This document shows positions 1 to 8,800 of a stretch of 64,000 nt of DNA, piece by piece. The position numbers were made by a program, and so were the translations under genes. This DNA is from Pseudomonadales bacterium (GTDB lineage Bacteria > Pseudomonadota > Gammaproteobacteria > Pseudomonadales > Halieaceae), in NCBI GenBank assembly GCA_024234815.1, contig JACKNO010000001.1:1612001-1676000 (forward strand). The letters are read 5' to 3'. Numbering within the stretch: the stretch's first letter is position 1; every line of letters starts with the position of its first letter. The notes beneath the pieces were generated by a model. That model was not told the origin of the DNA. It made no database searches and saw nothing but the letters and a program-made list of their open reading frames with translations.

Positions 1-2
1 TG

Positions 3-143
3 GCCGATTACCGGGATTTCTGGCAGGCGCCTCCCACCGATGCCATGTATTTCCACCGCAAACTGGGCGGCATGTTTCTGCTGGCCAGCCGGGTGAAGGC
101 GCGGGTTGACGTAAACAGCCTCGTCAGGCGCTTTATCGACTGA
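3..143 (+). CDS. ABC1/AarF/UbiB-family kinase-like protein, C-terminal end (partial)
   Basis: Only the last 46 codons are inside the window; the gene begins before base 1. The tail reads ADYRDFWQAPPTDAMYFHRK and then LGGMFLLASRVKARVDV, ending at TGA 141-143. The HRKLGGMFLL stretch followed by a basic helix with ARVDV is typical of the extreme C-terminus of ABC1/AarF-type atypical kinases, which are linked to quinone biosynthesis or lipid handling. Identification rests on this short tail only, so the family is likely but the exact subgroup cannot be given. It converges with the wax-ester synthase gene, with only seven bases between the two stop codons. Confidence 0.6.
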   Translation, partial: ADYRDFWQAPPTDAMYFHRKLGGMFLLASRVKARVDVNSLVRRFID

Positions 144-150
144 GCGGCGG

Positions 151-1659
151 CTAAGCCCTTTCGGTTTTTGTGATTTTGCGCTGCGCCGGTTTGCGCGGTC
201 CCGCCTTGTGTCTCGTTTTCGCCGCTGGCGTTTTGGCCGTACCGGCCAGCGCCGCATCCCGCAATTCCTCAAAAGAGGCCTGCAGGCAGTCCGCGTAGAA
301 GGCCGGATCTGGCAGCATGTCACGACACGCGGTGAACGACAGCGTTACAGAGCCCTGCTTTTCCTGCACCGTGCTGAAAACAATGTGAAACAAGCCGACG
401 TTCGGCAGCAGCGGGCCGAGGCTGATGGACTGTACCAGTTCGGCTCCGCATAAATACAGCTGCACAGGTGGCCCGGGCACATTGGTGACTATGGTGTTGA
501 ACACGGTACTGGCTTCGGCCAGTCCGGTGGCGCTGGCGGTGCGTATCGCCAACGACAACACGTTGCCGGGCATGACATCGGTGAGGTCCACAGCGAAGCG
601 GGGCCCCAATGCCTCGGCGTAGGCCTTGGCGGACAGGGCCTCTTTGTGTACCTCGGCCATGCGCTCCAGCGGATTCTCGATGTCGGTGCGCAGGCTCACG
701 TTCATGAAGCCCACCATATTGCCACCCGCGGAGCGCTCCTCGGCGGAGCGCACATCGATAGGGCAGCCGGTAACGAGACTGGCATCAGGCAGTTCACCCT
801 TGCTCTGCAGATACTTGCGCAGACCGCCTGCGACGATGGTCAGCATGACATCGTTGACCGTGGTGCCGGGGTGCGTATTCTTGATCCTGCGTATCTCCGC
901 GAAATCGAAGCTGCGGGCTTCCACAACCCGGTGCCGGGATATCCTGCCCTGAAAGCGCGTCTTGGGCTTTTCGCCCAGGGAGTGGAACGTTGCGTCCTGC
1001 TTGCCGCGACGGATGCGCATGAACGCGGGGCCCGCCTGTTTTACGATGTCGAAGAGCTGGCCCGGTTTGCGCCACATGTCGACGTAGGCGCGGGTGAGCA
1101 TGCCCAGGGTCGAGGGGCGTTCCACGAGCCACGGAGTCGCCTTGCCGGAGTCGCGGGGTTCTGGGGTGAGGTCGTGCATGATGTTCATGAATTGGGTGCC
1201 GGTTGCGCCGTCCATTGCACAGTGGTGCACCTTCAGCAGCAGGGCGAAGCACCCGGCCGGGATGCCCTCGATATTGTTGAGCCCTTCGATAACATAGATC
1301 TCCCACATGGGCTTGTCCCGGCGCAACGGCGTGGCGTGGATGCGCGCGGCGAGAATGCACAGCTGCCGCCAGTCGCCGGGTTTGGGCAGGGCGATGTGGC
1401 GCACGTGGTACTCGAGGTCAAAATCCGGGTCTTCCACCCAGTAGGGTCTGCCGAGGCCGTAGGGAACAAAAGCCAGTTTGCGACGGAAAATCGGCGACAG
1501 ATGCAGGCGGCTTTCCAGCAGGGCGAGAATCTGCTTGAAGCGCACCTTGCCGCCCGCGGCAGTCGACTGGTCGTAGATGCTCACGCCACCGATGTGTTGC
1601 GGTAGTCCGTCGAGTTCAGCGTGCAGGAACATGGCGTCCTGGCCGGATAATTGCTGCAT
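151..1659 (-). CDS. Wax ester synthase/diacylglycerol O-acyltransferase (WS/DGAT)
   Basis: A 502-residue bifunctional acyltransferase that esterifies fatty alcohols or diacylglycerol with acyl-CoA to form storage wax esters or triacylglycerol at the inner membrane. The N-terminus begins MQQLSGQDAMFLHAE, as in the family, and the catalytic HHxxxDG motif is present as HHCAMDG at residues 145-151; NVPGPP near the C-terminus is also a family signature. The C-terminal 25 residues are a Lys/Ala-rich basic tail. The open frame extends to 1959, but the extra N-terminal 100 residues overlap nagA and look non-coding; the ATG at 1659 is preceded by GAGGTG. A second possible start is the ATG at 1698. It lies downstream of nagA on the same strand. 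Confidence 0.93.
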   Translation of the reverse strand: MQQLSGQDAMFLHAELDGLPQHIGGVSIYDQSTAAGGKVRFKQILALLESRLHLSPIFRRKLAFVPYGLGRPYWVEDPDFDLEYHVRHIALPKPGDWRQLCILAARIHATPLRRDKPMWEIYVIEGLNNIEGIPAGCFALLLKVHHCAMDGATGTQFMNIMHDLTPEPRDSGKATPWLVERPSTLGMLTRAYVDMWRKPGQLFDIVKQAGPAFMRIRRGKQDATFHSLGEKPKTRFQGRISRHRVVEARSFDFAEIRRIKNTHPGTTVNDVMLTIVAGGLRKYLQSKGELPDASLVTGCPIDVRSAEERSAGGNMVGFMNVSLRTDIENPLERMAEVHKEALSAKAYAEALGPRFAVDLTDVMPGNVLSLAIRTASATGLAEASTVFNTIVTNVPGPPVQLYLCGAELVQSISLGPLLPNVGLFHIVFSTVQEKQGSVTLSFTACRDMLPDPAFYADCLQASFEELRDAALAGTAKTPAAKTRHKAGPRKPAQRKITKTERA

Positions 1660-1753
1660 GGCGAACACCTCGGGGGTTGAAGAACGACTTTGCAGCATCG
1701 TTTGAATTCCGCGCGAGGTCAATACCGCGGGGAGGGCAGGCAACCCGCGGGAC

Positions 1754-2914
1754 CTAAAGGTGTTGTCGCCGCTCTCCGACCAGCCAGGTATTGTGCACCC
1801 GGAATTGATCATCGAAATGCACCAGGTCGGCCCGATAGCCGCTGGCGATGCGACCGAGGCGATTGTCCAGTTCGAGGATAGCGGCGGGATAGAGGGAGGC
1901 CATGCGCAGGCACTCGTCCAGTGGCAGACCCACCGGCCCGGCGGCGTAGCGGACCGCATCGATCATGCCGATGGCGCTCCCCGCCAGCACACCCTCCGCG
2001 TTTACCAGCCTGCCGTCCCTGGCGCTCACCTGTTCGTCATAAAGCGAAAAAGTATCCTGGGTGCCGCCCACGGTGGCCATGGCATCCGTGACCAGCACCA
2101 GGCGGCCCTCGGGTTTGGCGCGATGGGCGAGGCGGATATTGGCGGGGTGCACATGGTGGCCATCGGCGATAACGCCCGCCCATAATGCGTCCTCCACCAG
2201 GGCGGCACCCACCGTGCCCGGCTCCCGCGAGGCCAGCGGACCCATGGCGTTGTACAGGTGGGTGATACCTTCCATGCCCGCCGCAACCGCAGCGCTTATT
2301 TGAGCGTAGCTGGCGTTGGTGTGGCCGGCGCAGAGATGAATGCCGCTGTCGGTCAGTGAGCGAATCTGTTCGGGAGAAATATGTTCCGGGGCCAGGGTGA
2401 CGATTACCCTCAGGTCCTGCAGCGAGCACAGCCACGCGATATCCTCATCCCGCACCCGCCTGATCATTTCGGCGCGGTGGGCGCCGCGGCGCGCGACTTC
2501 AAAATACGGACCCTCCAGGTGGATGCCGAGAATGCCCCGATTGCCCCCTGAGCGCGCATCCCTTACCGCAGCCACCGCCGCTTTCCGGCGGGCCGCGGTG
2601 TCGCTGATAAAAGTGGGCATCATGGTGGTCGTGCCGGTGGCCCGATGGGCATCTAGCATGACCGCGAGCGTCGCCTCACTGGGTTCATTGTTGAACATCA
2701 GGTCGCCGCCGCCATTGACTTGCAGATCAATAAAACCTGGCGCGAGGATGCCCGTCGGCAGGCTCACCTGCTGCAGGTGTGCGGGAAGATTTTCCAGGGG
2801 AAGCAACTGCTGTACTTCTCCTTCGCGGATTGTGACGCAATGGTCACGCAGAAAACGCGCCCCGTCGAAGATCGACGGGGCGGAGATGGCAATGGTGTTT
2901 ACGCGCTCCGGCAT
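1754..2914 (-). CDS. nagA: N-acetylglucosamine-6-phosphate deacetylase
   Basis: Amidohydrolase of 386 residues, close to the usual 380 of NagA, that removes acetate from GlcNAc-6-phosphate in amino-sugar and cell-wall recycling. Recognisable blocks are APGFIDLQVNGGGD (N-terminal part of the metal site), HLEGPYF, AGHTNA, THLYNAMGPLASREPG and LVTDAMA with the catalytic Asp. It is followed on the opposite side (upstream on the same strand, 65 bases away) by an MFS carrier, which suggests a transport-plus-catabolism pair for an amino sugar. No nagB or NagC/NagR-like regulator is in the window, so the pathway is only partly encoded here. Confidence 0.93.
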   Translation of the reverse strand: MPERVNTIAISAPSIFDGARFLRDHCVTIREGEVQQLLPLENLPAHLQQVSLPTGILAPGFIDLQVNGGGDLMFNNEPSEATLAVMLDAHRATGTTTMMPTFISDTAARRKAAVAAVRDARSGGNRGILGIHLEGPYFEVARRGAHRAEMIRRVRDEDIAWLCSLQDLRVIVTLAPEHISPEQIRSLTDSGIHLCAGHTNASYAQISAAVAAGMEGITHLYNAMGPLASREPGTVGAALVEDALWAGVIADGHHVHPANIRLAHRAKPEGRLVLVTDAMATVGGTQDTFSLYDEQVSARDGRLVNAEGVLAGSAIGMIDAVRYAAGPVGLPLDECLRMASLYPAAILELDNRLGRIASGYRADLVHFDDQFRVHNTWLVGERRQHL

Positions 2915-2979
2915 GGGTTGGTCCTCCGTCCGCCAAGTCTAACCGAATTCGGGCGCGCGATGCGCGCTTCCGGTTTTCA

Positions 2980-4206
2980 TCAGCCGGCGACTGGCGCCTC
3001 GGTTGCGCTGCCCGCCTGCTCCCGTCGGATGCGGATCACCAGCGGCACCAGCACAAGCCCGAGCAGGGGCGTGAATACCGCCAGCAATACCAGCAGGGTG
3101 GAGCGCATGCCGACACTATCCAGGGCATAACCGAGTAGCGGGCCTGTGACGATGAATATCGCCCGCACGCCCAGACTCACCAGCGAGTTCACCGTAGCCC
3201 TGAAATCCCCTGGTACCCGGCTGTTCAGCGCCTCGTAGAAGAGGCTCATGCTGACGCCGCGCGACAGTTGTATCATGAGGCCGAACAGAACTCCGGTCCA
3301 GCCGCTGCCCAGTGCCATGCCCAGCAACCCCGCAAGTGGCAGGATGGCGATCAGCAATAGCAGCCCGCGGGTCCCCAGCCGGTTTTCCAGCGCGGCGGTA
3401 AAACGCGCGGACACGCTTATCACCAGGGCAAATGCCGCCCAGATATAGCCAAAGTGTTCCAGTGGAACGCCCTGCAATTCCCAGTACTTCTGGTATATCC
3501 AGAACACATAGATGGCCAGCAGGCCGTATACCGCTATTGCGAAGGCGGTCCACAACACGACGGGCTTGCCAAATAGCAACAACTCGACGATATGCCGCAT
3601 GTTGTCGCGGTGGCTGGCCTCGCGCTGTGCCCTGGGAACCTCCACCAGCGACAGGGCCAGCAGCAGCGGCATCACCCCGGCGAACACCTGGGCGATGACC
3701 ACGCCATCCAGCGACCACAGCAACAGAACGCTGGCGGCGACCCCGGCGATACCGGAGGCGGCCGCCTCCACCGAAATCAGCCGGCTGAGGGATTTGCCTG
3801 CACCCGCGCCGCCGGGTAATTGCCGCTCCTGCAGGTAGACCTCGGTGTCGTACAGCAGCGCGAGATCAGTCCCGGACATGAGGCTGAAGCCCAGACCGAG
3901 GATGATCTCGTACAAGACGAAATCCATAAAGCTGTCCGCCCACAGCAGCGACAGGAACCCCACGGCGTTCAGGGCCGAGCCCAGCAGGATTGCGGGCCGC
4001 CTGCCCCAGATATCCGCCAGATACCCGGAGGGCACCTCACACAAAGCGATGGTAAGTGCGAACAGGGCCTGGGTTTGTAACACCTGGCTCATGGACAGGC
4101 CGTGGCCCTGCAACAGCGGCACGAATACGGGCAGTACCACCATGAAGCTCTGGCAGAACCCCATCAGGTAGAGGGTACGAATGTTATTGTGCAATGACCT
4201 TTTCAC
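2980..4206 (-). CDS. MFS transporter, possibly for an amino sugar
   Basis: A 408-residue inner-membrane carrier with the regular spacing of hydrophobic segments expected for 12 helices. The loop between helices 2 and 3 carries GYLADIWGRRPA, the classic MFS signature. A long charged loop near the middle (EVPRAQREASHRDN) separates the two six-helix halves. It starts 65 bases upstream of nagA on the same strand, so uptake of an N-acetylated sugar is a reasonable inference, but nothing in the sequence fixes the substrate. A strong hairpin with a T-run lies just upstream at 4269-4301 and should insulate this gene from the dioxygenase gene behind it. Confidence 0.85.
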   Translation of the reverse strand: MKRSLHNNIRTLYLMGFCQSFMVVLPVFVPLLQGHGLSMSQVLQTQALFALTIALCEVPSGYLADIWGRRPAILLGSALNAVGFLSLLWADSFMDFVLYEIILGLGFSLMSGTDLALLYDTEVYLQERQLPGGAGAGKSLSRLISVEAAASGIAGVAASVLLLWSLDGVVIAQVFAGVMPLLLALSLVEVPRAQREASHRDNMRHIVELLLFGKPVVLWTAFAIAVYGLLAIYVFWIYQKYWELQGVPLEHFGYIWAAFALVISVSARFTAALENRLGTRGLLLLIAILPLAGLLGMALGSGWTGVLFGLMIQLSRGVSMSLFYEALNSRVPGDFRATVNSLVSLGVRAIFIVTGPLLGYALDSVGMRSTLLVLLAVFTPLLGLVLVPLVIRIRREQAGSATEAPVAG

Positions 4207-4545
4207 GGTTCTCGTCTCGGCTGGCCGGGAACCCTGAAGGCGGAGAATGTTTACTGCCGTAAACGAAAAAGACCTCCGGAATCAGGGTTCTCGGAGGTCT
4301 TATTTAAAGTGTTTCTACTTCAGAGCATCCTCAAACCACGCGGCATTCCCACAGGCGTACGGTCACCGGCGAAAAGCCGTGACGCGTATACATACAAGCC
4401 TGTTTTTGCGTGTGCGTGATCATGGTGCTCACTGAAAAGTTAAAAACGGATGGTGCCCGCAGGCACAGGTGTATGCTGCCCGCGGGCGCCCCCGGGGTCA
4501 ACCAAAGAATCCCGACTGTGAAAAAGTTCACAGCTTGCGCGCTGC
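4207..4545. other. Intergenic stretch with one terminator
   Basis: About 340 bases between the MFS gene and the dioxygenase gene, both on the minus strand. It holds the terminator at 4269-4301 and an imperfect hairpin around 4361-4382 (GTCACCGGC facing GCCGTGAC). I see no convincing coding frame and no tRNA cloverleaf. Confidence 0.6.
4269..4301 (-). terminator. Rho-independent terminator
   Basis: Perfect 10-bp stem: AAGACCTCCG at 4269-4278 pairs with CGGAGGTCTT at 4292-4301, with a 13-base loop. Read on the minus strand the stem is followed by TTTTTCGTTT, so it should end transcripts coming from the dioxygenase gene before they enter the MFS gene. The plus-strand side has only a broken T-run (TATTT). 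Confidence 0.75.
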
Positions 4546-5394
4546 CTACCGCCGAAACGCCGGCGGTACAAACCCTGGCTGAAGCGCCTTTAACGGATGG
4601 TAGGCGCTTACCTGCCCCATGAAGGGTGGATGAATGGAGTACCCCAGCAGTGATTGCACCGTGGGCGACATATCGGCCACCTGCGCCGGCGGTATCGCCA
4701 GGTAGAAATTTTCCTGGGGCCTGGCCCATGGCTCGCAGTACTGGTTGGAAAAGGCGCGCCGGGTGCCATTGCCAATGTTGGCGCCGCCGCGGTGCAGCAG
4801 GGTGCCGGCAAACACGATGCAGGTGCCGGCTGGCATCAGCACCGGTTGCGCCAGTCCCCGCAGGCGCTGCGCAAAACCCGCGTCGGTTTCCGACTCGCCG
4901 CTGCGGTAATTACCCTCTATTTGGTCGTCACTCCAAAGGTGACTTCCCGGAATCACCTCGGTGGCGCCGTTGTCCACGGTGAAGTCCTCAACCGCCACGA
5001 TGGTGGAGAGACTCACCATGGGGCGCGGCCGGGGGATGGGGTAGAAGGAGTCGTCGGTATGCCAGGGCTGGGGAGTTTCACCGGGGCTGATCACGATCGC
5101 CTGGCTTGCGGTCAGCAGGTAGTTGGGCATGAACAGGGCGTCGCACAGGGAAAGTATGCGAGAGTCCTCCACGATGTCCTGGAATACCCGGTGCCGTGCG
5201 ACCAGCGTGTAGATGCGTTCGGTGCGGTTGCCCTCGAAATTGTTGCGGCCCTGGTGACTGCCCAGCATGGCGTCGAACAGAGCATTCACCTGCTCCAGCC
5301 TGGACGCGTCCAGGAAATCCGGGATCAGCGTATAGCCGTTCCGCTCCAGCTCCCCGAGGTGCGTGCTGGTATGTTTTGTGGCGATGGTGCTCAC
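4546..5394 (-). CDS. Phytanoyl-CoA dioxygenase (PhyH)-family Fe(II)/2-oxoglutarate oxygenase
   Basis: Predicted 282-residue non-heme iron oxygenase. The iron-binding HxD is visible in PWHTDDSF and the distal histidine in LLHRGGANIGNGTRRAF, whose arginine should hold 2-oxoglutarate. Start choice: the frame runs open to an ATG at 5514, but a GTG at 5394 is preceded by GGGAG at good distance, and an extended -10 like element (TGCTATAAAT on the minus strand) lies between the two, so the shorter form is preferred. The substrate cannot be told; the family includes hydroxylases of acyl-CoAs, ectoine and small natural products. It is divergent from fhs and ends ahead of a terminator. Confidence 0.85.
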   Translation of the reverse strand: MSTIATKHTSTHLGELERNGYTLIPDFLDASRLEQVNALFDAMLGSHQGRNNFEGNRTERIYTLVARHRVFQDIVEDSRILSLCDALFMPNYLLTASQAIVISPGETPQPWHTDDSFYPIPRPRPMVSLSTIVAVEDFTVDNGATEVIPGSHLWSDDQIEGNYRSGESETDAGFAQRLRGLAQPVLMPAGTCIVFAGTLLHRGGANIGNGTRRAFSNQYCEPWARPQENFYLAIPPAQVADMSPTVQSLLGYSIHPPFMGQVSAYHPLKALQPGFVPPAFRR

Positions 5395-5562
5395 TGTCAG
5401 GCTCCCGGTCGAGACCGCATATTGCGCATTTATAGCATACGATTGCTCATCCACTTGTTCCAGATCAGGGAAATGGTGGCGCTGGCGGCTTGTCGCCGGG
5501 CAGCTTACGCGCAAGAATCATGGATTCCCCCCTGGCGACAACAATCCGCAGGTGCCGCACCG

Positions 5563-7233
5563 ATGAAAGCCGATATTGAAATTGCCCGTGAAGCTACTCT
5601 TCAACCCATCGCCGAGATCGGTGCGAAGCTCGGCATACCCGCCGACCAACTGGTGCACTACGGCTCCACCAAGGCCAAGGTAAACCTCGAATATGTGCGG
5701 GGTCTGCAGGACCGGCCGGAAGGCAAGCTGGTACTCGTTACCGCCATAAGCCCCACCCCCGCGGGAGAGGGCAAAACCACGGTGGCCATCGGCCTTGCGG
5801 ATGCCATGAACCAGATCGGCGCGCAGACCTCGGTGTGCCTGCGCGAGCCCAGCTTGGGGCCGTGTTTTGGGCTCAAGGGCGGAGCCGCCGGCGGGGGCCG
5901 CGCGCAGGTGGTGCCCATGGAAGACATCAACCTGCATTTTACCGGTGACATGCACGCCATTGGCGCGGCGCACAATCTGCTGGCGGCGATGATCGACAAC
6001 TACGTGCACTGGAACAACGAGATTCGGCTCGACCTGCGCCGGGTAACCTGGCGGCGGGTGGTGGATATCAATGACCGGCAGTTGCGGCAGGTGGTGACCG
6101 GTATCGGCGGGCCCGCCAACGGTTTCCCGATGGAAGGGGGTTTTGATATCACTGTCGCCTCGGAGGTGATGGCCATTTTCTGCCTGTCTCGCAACCTGCA
6201 GGACCTGCAGGAGCGCCTGGGCCGTATCGTCATTGGCTACACCCGCGACGGCGCTGCGGTTACGGCGAGCGAGGTGCAGGCCCCCGGGGCGATGACAGCC
6301 CTTCTCAAGGATGCCCTGGCACCCAACCTGGTGCAGACCCTGGAGAATAATCCCGCGTTTATCCACGGTGGCCCGTTCGCAAATATTGCGCATGGCTGTA
6401 ACTCCGTTATCGCAACCCGCACGGCGCTCAAGCTTTCCGATTATGTTGTTACCGAGGCGGGCTTCGGCGCGGACCTGGGCGCGGAGAAGTTTTTCAATAT
6501 CAAATGCCGAAAATCCGGCCTGCGTCCGGATGTGGCGGTGATCGTCGCAACCGTGCGGGCGCTGAAAATGCACGGCGGGGCTGCGCGCACCGAGTTGACC
6601 CGCGAGGATGTGGACGCGGTCCGGCGCGGCCTTGAGAATCTCGGTCGCCACATTCGCAACACCGGCCAGTATGGCGTGCCGATCGCTGTAGCGATCAACC
6701 ATTTCGAAACCGATACCCAGGCCGAGATCGATGTGATCAGGGCCTATGCGGAACAACGCGGCGTAACGGCCCATGTGTGCACCCAATGGGCCGAGGGCGG
6801 CGCGGGCGCGGTCGACCTGGCGCGGGCGGTCAAAGCCCTGGCCGACAGTCCCCACGCCCAGTTTCGCACGCTGTACGAGGATGACCTCAGCCTGTGGGAG
6901 AAGGCTCGAGTGGTAGCGCGGTCAGTCTACGGGGCAGACGATATCGATGCGGACAAGGCGATTCACAAGCAGTTTGAGCAATACCAGGAGGCCGGTTACG
7001 GGCATTTCCCGGTCTGCATGGCCAAGACCCAGTACAGCTTTTCCACGGACCCGGGGCTGCTCGGGGCCCCTTCCAATCACAGGGTGAAGGTGCGGGAGCT
7101 GGCACTCGCCGCGGGTGCTGAATTCCTGGTGGTTATCTGCGGTGATGTCATGCGCATGCCGGGGTTGCCGAGGGTGCCGGCCGCAAACAGCATTTTCGTA
7201 AATGGCCAGGGGCAGATCGAGGGTCTGTTTTGA
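5563..7233 (+). CDS. fhs: Formate-tetrahydrofolate ligase
   Basis: A 556-residue enzyme, the normal family length, that makes 10-formyl-tetrahydrofolate from formate, ATP and THF in the cytoplasm. Signature sequences include the ATP-binding loop TPAGEGKTT, the FTGDMHAIGAAHNLLAA block and GFGADLGAEKFFNIKCR. The open frame continues far upstream through the divergent dioxygenase gene, but family alignment supports the ATG at 5563 (MKADIEIAREATLQPI). It stands alone on the plus strand, with a small secreted protein gene starting about 60 bases later. It would supply one-carbon units for purine or glycine metabolism, or reassimilate formate. Confidence 0.96.
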   Translation: MKADIEIAREATLQPIAEIGAKLGIPADQLVHYGSTKAKVNLEYVRGLQDRPEGKLVLVTAISPTPAGEGKTTVAIGLADAMNQIGAQTSVCLREPSLGPCFGLKGGAAGGGRAQVVPMEDINLHFTGDMHAIGAAHNLLAAMIDNYVHWNNEIRLDLRRVTWRRVVDINDRQLRQVVTGIGGPANGFPMEGGFDITVASEVMAIFCLSRNLQDLQERLGRIVIGYTRDGAAVTASEVQAPGAMTALLKDALAPNLVQTLENNPAFIHGGPFANIAHGCNSVIATRTALKLSDYVVTEAGFGADLGAEKFFNIKCRKSGLRPDVAVIVATVRALKMHGGAARTELTREDVDAVRRGLENLGRHIRNTGQYGVPIAVAINHFETDTQAEIDVIRAYAEQRGVTAHVCTQWAEGGAGAVDLARAVKALADSPHAQFRTLYEDDLSLWEKARVVARSVYGADDIDADKAIHKQFEQYQEAGYGHFPVCMAKTQYSFSTDPGLLGAPSNHRVKVRELALAAGAEFLVVICGDVMRMPGLPRVPAANSIFVNGQGQIEGLF

Positions 7234-7296
7234 GCGCGGAAAACTGAATTTGACTGCAAATGGCGGTATGCTGTGGAGCCTAACCCCGCAAGGATA

Positions 7297-7680
7297 ATGA
7301 CCGTGACTACAATCAAGAAACTATTGCCAGCGGCGCTGGCCCTGATTTTCACCGGCTCCGCCGTCGCCGATGACCTGACCGACGCCGCCCAGGGCCTGTG
7401 CGAAACGGTAAAGAGCTGTGTGCTGGAGCAACTGGCCGGGCAGGATTTGCCCCCGGGTATGGAGGCAAATATGGGGCCCATGCTGGACAATATGTGCGCG
7501 AAAATGAGAAGCCAGGTGCAGGAAGTACCCACTGGCCACGAACTCTACGAACCCGCTGTCGGCTGTATGCGCAGCATGGAGTCCCTTACCTGCGCGCAGT
7601 TGCAGAACGCGGATTCCGTCACCACGCCCGAATGCACGGAGTACGAGCGGCTGGCGAAAGAGGCCGGAGTCGTAAAGTAG
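7297..7680 (+). CDS. Small exported cysteine-containing protein, function unknown
   Basis: A 127-residue protein with a clear signal peptide (KKLLPAALALIFTGSAVA, cleavage after AVA-DD). The mature part is helical, acidic and has six cysteines spread through it (for example ETVKSCVLEQL, LDNMCAKM, AVGCMRSM, LTCAQL and TPECTEYE), which would suit disulfide bonding in the periplasm. The ATG at 7297 follows AAGGATA closely; a GTG two codons later (7303) has better ribosome-binding spacing, so either may be used. I do not recognise a family. It converges with the aspartoacylase-like gene, seven bases between stops. Confidence 0.75.
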   Translation: MTVTTIKKLLPAALALIFTGSAVADDLTDAAQGLCETVKSCVLEQLAGQDLPPGMEANMGPMLDNMCAKMRSQVQEVPTGHELYEPAVGCMRSMESLTCAQLQNADSVTTPECTEYERLAKEAGVVK

Positions 7681-7687
7681 CCGTGGG

Positions 7688-8746
7688 CTAGCCCGCGATG
7701 GGGGCGCTGCTGAGGTCTTCCGGGTCGATTTCCTCAGCCGCGGGCGCCATCGCTTCACGGAACTCATCCAGTTCCCAGGTTTCCCTGGCGCCAACACTGG
7801 CGATATGGAAGAGGGCGTCGCCCTCGTACACCAGCGGCAGGTTGGTGCGGCCGATTACGATACCGGGATGCTCGGCCACTACATCGACCTCGCGGGTTCC
7901 CAGGGGGTCGGCGATGAAGCCGATGATCTGTCCGCTTGAAACCTCCGCGCCCAGTGGCACCAGTACCCGCAGTACGCCGCTTTCCGGGGCTCTTACCCAG
8001 AAGGTATGCTGGCTGATGAGCGGCGGCTTGTTCTTGGCCCGGCGCCGGCGCAGCATGCCCAGGTGGCGCATAACGTTGATGACGCCCATCTCACCGGCGC
8101 GAATATAAATCTCATCGAAGCGCAGGGCCTCACAGGATTCGTACAGGATCACCGGTACCCCCTGCTCGGACGCGCACTGGCGCAGGGAGCCGTCCCGCGT
8201 TTTCGAGTTAATGGCCAGCGGAGCGCCGAAGGCTTCGGTGAGGCCGAGGGTGACGGGGTCGTCCAGGTCGGCGCGGATTTGCGGAAAATTGCTGCGGTGG
8301 CGTGCTCCGGTGTGCAGATCGATACCGTGGGTGGAATTGGCGACGATTTCCTTCATAAACACATCGGCTATCCTGCCGGTGAGCGAGCCCCGCGGCGAGC
8401 CCGGAAAGGTCCGGTTCAGGTCGCGGCCGTCCGGCAGGTAGCGAGTATGGTGGATAAAGCCGTAGATATTCACGATGGGAATCGCGATCAGCGTGCCCTT
8501 GAGCCGGTCGAGCAGGGGGTTCTTCAGCAGGCGTCGGATAATTTCCACGCCGTTGATTTCGTCGCCGTGGATCGCGGCGCAAACAAACAACTTTGGCCCG
8601 GGTTTCTCGCCGCGCACCACCTGTACGCTGATGGCGAGGGTGTCATGGGTATAGGTGGGCGCCACCGGGATTTCTATATTGGCGCGCTCCCCGGGCAGAA
8701 CCTCCTCACCGCCGATGACTAGGATGTCTTTTGGTTTTTTGGCCAT
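7688..8746 (-). CDS. Succinylglutamate desuccinylase/aspartoacylase-family M14 zinc hydrolase
   Basis: A 352-residue member of the M14-like aspartoacylase/AstE group. Zinc ligands are visible in AAIHGDEINGVEI (HxxE) and the later histidine in GIDLHTGA. The C-terminal half is a beta-rich domain (VRAPESGVLRVLVPLGAEVSSGQ) resembling a lipoyl/biotinyl barrel, common in this subfamily. Its close neighbour upstream on the same strand is a RimB-like protease; in many gammaproteobacteria these two flank rimK, the ATP-grasp ligase that adds glutamates to ribosomal protein S6. That suggests a role in peptide or glutamyl-tail hydrolysis rather than arginine catabolism, but rimK itself is absent here. 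Confidence 0.85.
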   Translation of the reverse strand: MAKKPKDILVIGGEEVLPGERANIEIPVAPTYTHDTLAISVQVVRGEKPGPKLFVCAAIHGDEINGVEIIRRLLKNPLLDRLKGTLIAIPIVNIYGFIHHTRYLPDGRDLNRTFPGSPRGSLTGRIADVFMKEIVANSTHGIDLHTGARHRSNFPQIRADLDDPVTLGLTEAFGAPLAINSKTRDGSLRQCASEQGVPVILYESCEALRFDEIYIRAGEMGVINVMRHLGMLRRRRAKNKPPLISQHTFWVRAPESGVLRVLVPLGAEVSSGQIIGFIADPLGTREVDVVAEHPGIVIGRTNLPLVYEGDALFHIASVGARETWELDEFREAMAPAAEEIDPEDLSSAPIAG

Positions 8747-8800
8747 AAATGTGCTCGCGCTGCTGTGTTGGGGGGTAAATACTGCGGTTGTTAATGCCTG

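Noticed and set aside
646..1605. Long plus-strand frame of 319 codons
   Set aside because: It is antisense to the wax-ester synthase, whose family motifs are clear; the plus-strand product has no family signal.
5518..6855. Long minus-strand frame of 445 codons
   Set aside because: It lies antisense to fhs, a full-length conserved gene, and results from GC-rich codon bias.
7685..7694. GGGCTAGCCC palindrome as a terminator between convergent genes
   Set aside because: The stem is too short and no T-run follows on either strand.
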